Assembly: GCF_003261175.1 (NCBI RefSeq)
Contig: NZ_QLNP01000067.1
Span: 152,078 to 216,077 of the forward strand
Direction of reading: 5' to 3'
DNA: 64,000 nt
Source of the DNA: Arthrobacter globiformis
Lineage (GTDB): Bacteria > Actinomycetota > Actinomycetes > Actinomycetales > Micrococcaceae
Shown: positions 58,924-64,000 of the stretch, piece after piece
Numbering within the stretch: the stretch's first letter is position 1
How the letters are laid out: every line of letters starts with the position of its first letter
The notes under the pieces: model-generated
What the model was told of the DNA's origin: nothing
Seen by the model: only the letters and a program-made list of their open reading frames with translations
Databases searched by the model: none
Made by a program: the position numbers and the translations under genes

Positions 58924-59488
58924 GTTACTGCGAGGTGACTCGCGGACGGTCAGTTGTCCCAGCGTGTCACCAGCAACGCGTGGAATTGGGCCCATGGTGA
59001 AGACCACCCCGACGCGACACAACGAACGTCATGCAGGATGGCGCGCTGATCGCGACCGACCTCCACACACTGCTACAGCGCGGGACGTTCCGGGGCCTCA
59101 TGTACTTGCTGGACATTTATTCGGCGGCTCTACGCAGCAGGCTTCGGCCCTGACGAATTTCACGGTGAGCCGCTGGTCGTCCTGACCGTTGGCACGGGAA
59201 GTCTGCCCGGCGCGTGCTTCGGAGGAAGCCCGTCCCTCCCTGTCCCATCAGCCTGCATCGCGTCATCGACGGGGACACCTACGCGTCATTCATCACCGAT
59301 CAGGAGGACGCGTCCGCGACCGACCGCGGATCCTCGCCGCTGACCATTTGCTTCATAGCGAGCTTCCTGCGGACGCCGCGTCCCGAGGAGCCCAGAAAGG
59401 GTTAGGCAACCGTGACCCTCGGGGCGTTCCTCGGTGGCGCAGCACCCATTACTGTCAATGGACCATCGGGAACGAAGTAAGAGGCACC
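58924..59488. other. stretch with coding scraps only
   Basis: Scraps such as ATDLHTLLQRGTFRGLMYLL (about 59050-59115) and FGPDEFHGEPLVVLTVG (about 59145-59197) sit in different frames and look like pieces of one decayed gene. No intact gene. Confidence 0.35.
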
Positions 59489-59815
59489 ATGACCATCGAC
59501 ATCGGGCTCATCCTCAGTCATGAGGACGAAGCGAACTTTGCAGCCCAGACCGAAGCTGTCACCGCAGCAATGCAACAGGTGCGAGAACTGCACCCGGCAT
59601 ACAGCTGGGTGGGCACCGATGAGATTCGCTGCAGAGGATGCAATGCGGGCCTCGACATACCGCCCCTCGCCAGCACGAACGCCAACGCTGATAAGGCCTT
59701 TCGGGCGCACCAGACGGCCCAGCTCGACGCCATGCTGGCCGCTGACGCGCATCATTCGATACAAGACTATTCGCCGAGTCATGATCCGATGCGGAGCTTG
59801 AACCTGACCGCATGA
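59489..59815 (+). CDS. small hypothetical protein with a Cys pair
   Basis: The ATG at 59489 has AAGAGG 6 nt upstream; the longer upstream frame looks non-coding. The 108-residue product has a helical start (HEDEANFAAQTEAVTAAMQQV), a CRGC motif (about residues 49-52) and a His/Asp-rich tail. The single Cys pair with WVGTDEIRCRGCN resembles a minimal zinc or redox site. No family recognised. Confidence 0.6.
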   Translation: MTIDIGLILSHEDEANFAAQTEAVTAAMQQVRELHPAYSWVGTDEIRCRGCNAGLDIPPLASTNANADKAFRAHQTAQLDAMLAADAHHSIQDYSPSHDPMRSLNLTA

Positions 59816-59994
59816 CCTATGGGCGCCCGGCACGGTGTCCTGCTTTCGACACGAGGCAGAGGTTCCATCGGCACTCCCGTGTGGGGCGGCACTGCCTCAC
59901 GGTCCTGGATATGGGAACAACGACGCATTGGAAGGCGTTGCAGTGTCGTCAGAAAAGAACATCAACGAAAACATCAGAAATGAGAATCACCTAA

Positions 59995-60297
59995 GTGGCA
60001 ACCGATTACGACGAAGTCCGTTCCGACGTCAAGGAATCCCAGGACCGTTCGCTGGAGGCATTGCAGTCTGCGAACGCTCCGGACGCCCGCAGCGTCGTCA
60101 AGGAACTGGACGAAGCCGATGCACTCGATGAAGGACTGACCCCCGGTGGAGAGATCGTCTCCGAGGAGCTCATCGTCCAGGTCATCCCAGAGGCCGCGGA
60201 TGAATTCACCTGCTATTCCTGCTTCCTGGTCCGGCACCGGTCCCAACTCGTGCGCGAGAGCAACGGCCACTCATACTGCATTGAGTGCGAGGGCTAA
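59995..60297 (+). CDS. DUF4193 protein
   Basis: The product is 100 residues from GTG 59995. MATDYDEVR at the start and the C-terminal zinc-ribbon pair CYSCFLVRHRSQL and YCIECEG mark the actinobacterial DUF4193 family, with a long acidic middle (ELDEADALDEGLTPGGEIVSEEL). No ribosome-binding site is visible, so a leaderless or coupled start is possible. Function unknown; the family is widely conserved in actinobacteria. Confidence 0.88.
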   Translation: MATDYDEVRSDVKESQDRSLEALQSANAPDARSVVKELDEADALDEGLTPGGEIVSEELIVQVIPEAADEFTCYSCFLVRHRSQLVRESNGHSYCIECEG

Positions 60298-60797
60298 GGC
60301 CGCTGCCAGCGGCGTGCAGTGAAACTGGCGGAGGCAGTCAATCCTCCGGTGCCGACGCTGGGCGGTCGCGTAAGTTCCCGGCCCGTCTTCTCAGGGAGCT
60401 TCAAGGTGTGCGCTGGCATAACCATAACTGGCTGGGCGTTCTGTGTTGGGCTTGCGCCATCGCGTGCCCGGTGGCTGATGAGTGTCAACCTCCAAAGCCC
60501 TGAGGGTGTCGATGTCCTCTAATTTTCCAAGCCCCGATCCAGACGAGCGTGGACGCATTTGAAATTTTGGTTGGCAAAGCGTCGGCAACGGCTGAGGTTA
60601 TCCCGGCCACGACTCCTGTGAGTCCGGACAGGATGGCCCTTGACCTAGAGTGCACGCCGGCCGAATTCGGGATTGAACATACAGACGCCGTACTCTCCCC
60701 GAGGAGATCCAGACCGATGGTGTAAGCGGTTTCGTTGGCTGTGGATGTGTTCATGGAGATGTCTGCCCCGGGCGCGCCGCGGTGATTTTGGAACCGG
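60298..60797. other. intergenic stretch before the hut locus
   Basis: No supported gene; it includes the 3' flank of the HutH-like gene. I see no strong hairpin. Confidence 0.4.
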
Positions 60798-62267
60798 CTA
60801 CCTCGAGCATCCGAAACCCGGGCGGAGAACCGTCCGGACTGCCCGGTCTACGTCGTCCCGGAGGTCCCGGTCCTGGACATCGGAGGGCAACTCCAGTCCG
60901 GCGTCGAAGGCTGCACGGAGGCGCTCACTGCGGAACCAGGCGGCAGTGCGGCCCTGCAGCCTGAGCGCGCGCGTGGCGCACAGGAACTCGATGCCAATGA
61001 TGGTCGCAAAAGCCTCGACTGTGGATGAAAGTTGGGACGTCCCGACGCTTGCGAAGCTCGCATCCTCTTCGGCACCCAGGGACAGGACCACCGTCTGCAG
61101 GCTTACCGGTTGGGTGTTAGCCCGAATCCGACCCGCCGCCGCCGCTGCCACATACTCCAGCATCATGACCCCGGACTGGCCCGCGTCGTCGGCGGCGAGG
61201 AACCGGTTGAGGCCTGTATGAGACGGATCGCAAAGCAGATCAATCCTGCGAAGGATGGTGGGGCAGGCCGCTCCGAGCGCGAGGTGCAGCGCATCGACCC
61301 GCCTGGCAAGGGTGGTCATCTGGAAAAGGCCATGGTGGGCGACGCCGTTGCTGCCATCGCGGGCAGAGCCGAACACCAACGGGTTCTCATGGCCTGCGAC
61401 GACGAGGCGTTCAAGAAGGGCTTGAAGCGCCTTGACTTCCTCCAGCAAGGAGCCAAGGACCTGGGGGAGGGTGCGCAAACAGTAGGGGTCCTGGATTCGC
61501 GCCGGGCTGTGGTGACCGTCAACGAGTTCATGGAGCACGCGGGCCATGTCGGCCACGGCAGGCGTGTCGGCGGCCCGGCCCACCTCGGGGCCGAACGCCT
61601 CCGGGTTTCCGGCCATTGCATTGAAAGACAGAGCGCTGACGGCTGTGAGGTTCTCCAGCAGTGTCGCCAGCTTTTGCTGGGCTACGACAGCCTGCGCGAT
61701 AGTAAGCGCATTAGAGCTGATGAACGGCAGGGCATCCTCCGTTTCCCAGCTGGCCAGCGGAGCAGGGATCTTCTCTCCGTCCATCGTGGGCCGCTCGCCC
61801 AGCATTGTGAGCGCCGTCCCGGACAGTGCGGGAAGGTCTGCAGTTCCGATGCCCCCGAACTCCCGCACCTCGGGCAGGGCATCGGCGTTTATCAACCCCG
61901 CCAGAGCCTCGGCCACTGCAGGGCTAATTCCTGACGAACCTGCGGCGAGCTGCGAGAGCCTGATGATCAGCATGGCCCGGACGGTTTCCCGATCCAGGGC
62001 TCTGCCGGCATCAACCGCGTGGCTTCGCAGCAGGTTGAGCCCGTGAACGTCGACTCCCGCACCCATCCGGTTCAGGGTCACAGAGCGGTTCGCGCCGACG
62101 CCGGTGGAGCGGCCATAGACCGGCCGGGTCTTTGCGGTGGCCTGAGCGGAGCGCTGTGATTCTGCCATTCGATCAAGGGCCGACGGAGCCAGCCGCACCT
62201 GTGCTGCCGCGGTGGTTGCTGCTGCCAGTGCGGGCAGGTCAAGCTGGCGTCCGTCGATCTCGATCAC
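60798..62267 (-). CDS. aromatic amino acid lyase (HutH-like histidine ammonia-lyase)
   Basis: The product is 489 residues from GTG 62267. Family landmarks are YGRSTGVGAN (51-60, aligning with YGxNTGFG), QDPYCLRTLPQVLG, ENPLVFGSARDG and VAHHGLFQM. The cofactor region reads FGGIGTADLPALSG (137-150) instead of GSVGASGDLAP, so the Ala-Ser-Gly triad that makes the MIO cofactor is missing and the loop is one residue shorter. It follows urocanase by 44 bp, supporting a histidine role, but catalysis by the classical mechanism is doubtful. Confidence 0.85.
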   Translation of the reverse strand: MIEIDGRQLDLPALAAATTAAAQVRLAPSALDRMAESQRSAQATAKTRPVYGRSTGVGANRSVTLNRMGAGVDVHGLNLLRSHAVDAGRALDRETVRAMLIIRLSQLAAGSSGISPAVAEALAGLINADALPEVREFGGIGTADLPALSGTALTMLGERPTMDGEKIPAPLASWETEDALPFISSNALTIAQAVVAQQKLATLLENLTAVSALSFNAMAGNPEAFGPEVGRAADTPAVADMARVLHELVDGHHSPARIQDPYCLRTLPQVLGSLLEEVKALQALLERLVVAGHENPLVFGSARDGSNGVAHHGLFQMTTLARRVDALHLALGAACPTILRRIDLLCDPSHTGLNRFLAADDAGQSGVMMLEYVAAAAAGRIRANTQPVSLQTVVLSLGAEEDASFASVGTSQLSSTVEAFATIIGIEFLCATRALRLQGRTAAWFRSERLRAAFDAGLELPSDVQDRDLRDDVDRAVRTVLRPGFGCSR

Positions 62268-62311
62268 GGAATGATCCCTTCTGGTGTCCTTGGTGGAAAG
62301 CGAGACCGCCG

Positions 62312-64000
62312 TCAGCGGGATTCGTTCATGGGGATGCGGACGCCGCGTTCCTTGGCGACGTCGAGGGCGCGGTCATAGCCGGCGTCGACATGTCGGATCA
62401 CGCCCATGCCGGGGTCGTTGGTGAGGAGCCGCTCGAGCTTCTGCGCGGCGAGATCGGTGCCGTCGGCAACGGAGACCTGGCCGGCGTGGATGGAGCGGCC
62501 GATGCCTACTCCGCCGCCGTGGTGGAGGGAGACCCAGGTGGCGCCGGAGGCGGTGTTGAGGAGGGCGTTGAGCATGGGCCAGTCGGCGATCGCGTCCGAG
62601 CCGTCGGCCATGGCTTCGGTCTCCCGGTACGGTGAGGCAACGGAGCCGGAGTCCAGGTGGTCGCGGCCGATCACGATGGGGGCCTTGACCTTGCCTTCCT
62701 TGACCAGTTGGTTGAAGAGCAGCCCGGCCTTGGCGCGTTCGCCGTAGCCCAGCCAGCAAATGCGGGCCGGCAGGCCTTCGAATTCGACGCGCTCGGCGGC
62801 GGCGTCGATCCAGCGGTGCAGGTGCTGGTTCTGCGGGAAGAGCTCCTTGATGGCTTTGTCGGTGACGGCGATGTCCTCGGGGTCACCGGAGAGGGCGACC
62901 CAGCGGAACGGGCCCAGGCCCTCGCAGAACAGCGGGCGGATGTAGGCCGGGACGAAGCCGGGGAATTCGAAGGCCCGGCTGTACCCGCCCTTGCGGGCCT
63001 CGTCGCGGATGGAGTTTCCGTAGTCGAACACCTCGGCGCCGGCGTCCTGGAACTCGACCATGGCCTGGACGTGGCGGGCCATCGATGCCTGGGCCTTTTT
63101 GGTGAAGCCCTCCGGGTCAGCCTCGGCTTCGCGGTGCCATTCGTCCACGGAGATGCCTTCGGGCAGGTAGGACAGGGGGTCGTGGGCGGAGGTCTGGTCG
63201 GTGACGATGTCGATGGTCAGCTCACCGGCCTTGTGCCGGCGAAGGAGTTCGGGGAAGACCTCGGCGGCGTTGCCCACATAGCCCACGGACCAGCCGCGGC
63301 GCTCCTCCTTGGCCTTGAGGACCTTGGCGATCGCGGCGTCGAGGTCGGTCTCCACCTCGTCCAGGTAGCGCTTGCCGGCCCGGCGGCGCAGGCGGGTCTC
63401 GTCGACGTCGATGATCAGGCAGGCGCCCTCGTTCAGGGTGACGGCGAGGGGCTGGGCGCCGCCCATGCCGCCGCAGCCGCCGGTCAGCGTCAGGGTGCCG
63501 GCGAGCGTGCCGTTGCTGTCCCCGGTGAGCTTCCGGGCGATCGCGGCGAAGGTTTCGAACGTGCCCTGCAGGATGCCCTGCGTGCCGATGTAGATCCAGG
63601 ACCCGGCCGTCATCTGCCCGTACATCATCAGGCCCTCGGCCTCGAGCCGGCGGAACTCGGGCCACGTGGCCCAGTCGCCCACGAGGTTGGAGTTGGCCAA
63701 AAGCACCCGCGGCGCCCACTCGTTGGTGCGGAAAACACCCACCGGCTTGCCGGACTGGACCAGCAGGGTCTCGTCCTTCTCCATGGTTTCCAGGGTGTGG
63801 GTGATGGCATCGAACGCGGCCCACGAGCGCACCGCCCGGCCGGTACCGCCGTAGACCACCAGGTCATCCGGGCGTTCGGCGACCTCGGGATCGAGGTTGT
63901 TCATGAGCATGCGCAGCGGCGCCTCGGTCTGCCAGGACTTGGCGGTGAGCTCGGTGCCGCGGGCTGCTTTGACCGGGCGGGCACCGGTGGTGAAATCGGC
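62312..64000 (-). CDS. hutU: urocanate hydratase, 5' end beyond the window
   Basis: The frame stays open to base 64000, giving 562 visible residues. It begins inside the typical N-terminus ([20 protein letters not shown], then [20 protein letters not shown]). NAD-binding and core motifs include [35 protein letters not shown] and the C-terminal [21 protein letters not shown]. HutU converts urocanate to imidazolone propionate, the second step of histidine breakdown. Only a few N-terminal residues are missing. It is cotranscribed with the HutH-like gene downstream. Confidence 0.97.
   Translation of the reverse strand, partial: ADFTTGARPVKAARGTELTAKSWQTEAPLRMLMNNLDPEVAERPDDLVVYGGTGRAVRSWAAFDAITHTLETMEKDETLLVQSGKPVGVFRTNEWAPRVLLANSNLVGDWATWPEFRRLEAEGLMMYGQMTAGSWIYIGTQGILQGTFETFAAIARKLTGDSNGTLAGTLTLTGGCGGMGGAQPLAVTLNEGACLIIDVDETRLRRRAGKRYLDEVETDLDAAIAKVLKAKEERRGWSVGYVGNAAEVFPELLRRHKAGELTIDIVTDQTSAHDPLSYLPEGISVDEWHREAEADPEGFTKKAQASMARHVQAMVEFQDAGAEVFDYGNSIRDEARKGGYSRAFEFPGFVPAYIRPLFCEGLGPFRWVALSGDPEDIAVTDKAIKELFPQNQHLHRWIDAAAERVEFEGLPARICWLGYGERAKAGLLFNQLVKEGKVKAPIVIGRDHLDSGSVASPYRETEAMADGSDAIADWPMLNALLNTASGATWVSLHHGGGVGIGRSIHAGQVSVADGTDLAAQKLERLLTNDPGMGVIRHVDAGYDRALDVAKERGVRIPMNESR

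Noticed and set aside
60485-60754. 89-aa minus-strand frame upstream of the DUF4193 side
   Set aside because: No ribosome-binding site, low-complexity composition and no family match.
1-64000. CRISPR arrays, rRNA genes, integrases, relaxases and phage structural genes
   Set aside because: Looked for across the window; none found. The repeats at 9.6-10.4 kb are not CRISPR-like because unit spacing and spacers are irregular.

Overview
The window is high-GC actinobacterial DNA, most likely from the Arthrobacter/Pseudarthrobacter group (Micrococcaceae). The basis is codon and GC character, DUF4192 and DUF4193 proteins, a MAB_1171c-type membrane protein, leaderless-looking promoters, and the hut and methylamine gene types. 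No species marker is present, so this rests on gene content only. It divides into an accessory half (about 1-22 kb), a catabolic island (about 22-48 kb), a decayed region (about 48-60 kb) and the edge of a histidine-utilisation locus (60.8-64 kb).

Accessory half. The left edge holds the 3' end of a Wadjet system (jetC tail, jetD), a small gene under a LexA-like box, and a type IV restriction pair mcrB-mcrC. Next come a low-GC patch with a canonical sigma-70 promoter, a degenerate tRNA-Trp, and an apparently integrase-less replicon-like module: an AlpA-like HTH gene, an SF3 helicase/primase, two 87-88-bp direct repeats, and an array of at least eight copies of GTGCGAC/GTCGCAC. Then come an HNH-like zinc protein, a PIN-type gene coupled to an ImmA/IrrE-like gene that lacks HEXXH, and an intact IS21-family element (16322-18463, 6-bp target duplication CTGCGG) just upstream of a DUF4192 gene. 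An ImmA/IrrE - MAB_1171c - DUF2236 - SRPBCC group follows.

Catabolic island. On the left are gabD and a BCCT transporter; a SnoaL/flavin-reductase fusion is divergent from a GntR gene that heads a plus-strand operon (two AA_synth paralogues, alpha/beta hydrolase, aldehyde dehydrogenase, tautomerase, luciferase-like monooxygenase). This enzyme set matches role by role the trigonelline-type route, in which a two-component flavin monooxygenase opens an N-methylated pyridine ring to give methylamine, formate and succinic semialdehyde. Next to it are two tandem heme-dependent oxidative N-demethylase systems (DmmA-like, PDR-type reductase, DUF3445 subunit) in one operon with amt and a P-II gene whose T-loop Tyr51 is Phe. 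Divergent from these are gmaS-mgsABC (gamma-glutamylmethylamide and N-methylglutamate synthesis), a monomeric sarcosine-oxidase-like gene, an allantoate-amidohydrolase-like gene and an XRE-cupin regulator. My inference is that the region imports a methylated quaternary or heterocyclic amine, opens it, and feeds methylamine and succinate into central metabolism while N-methyl nitrogen passes through glutamate.

Decayed region and right edge. Between 48 and 60 kb genes are sparse and several are broken: an ABC-2 permease fragment, two genes truncated at a junction near 50.15 kb, a frameshifted IS21 istB remnant and a DUF2306 pseudogene. Intact genes include a LysM-SLT lysozyme-like protein, a spherulin-4-like protein, a secreted AMIN-like protein, a TetR regulator and a DUF4193 protein. 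The right edge carries a HutH-like lyase without the usual Ala-Ser-Gly cofactor triad and a urocanase that runs off the window.
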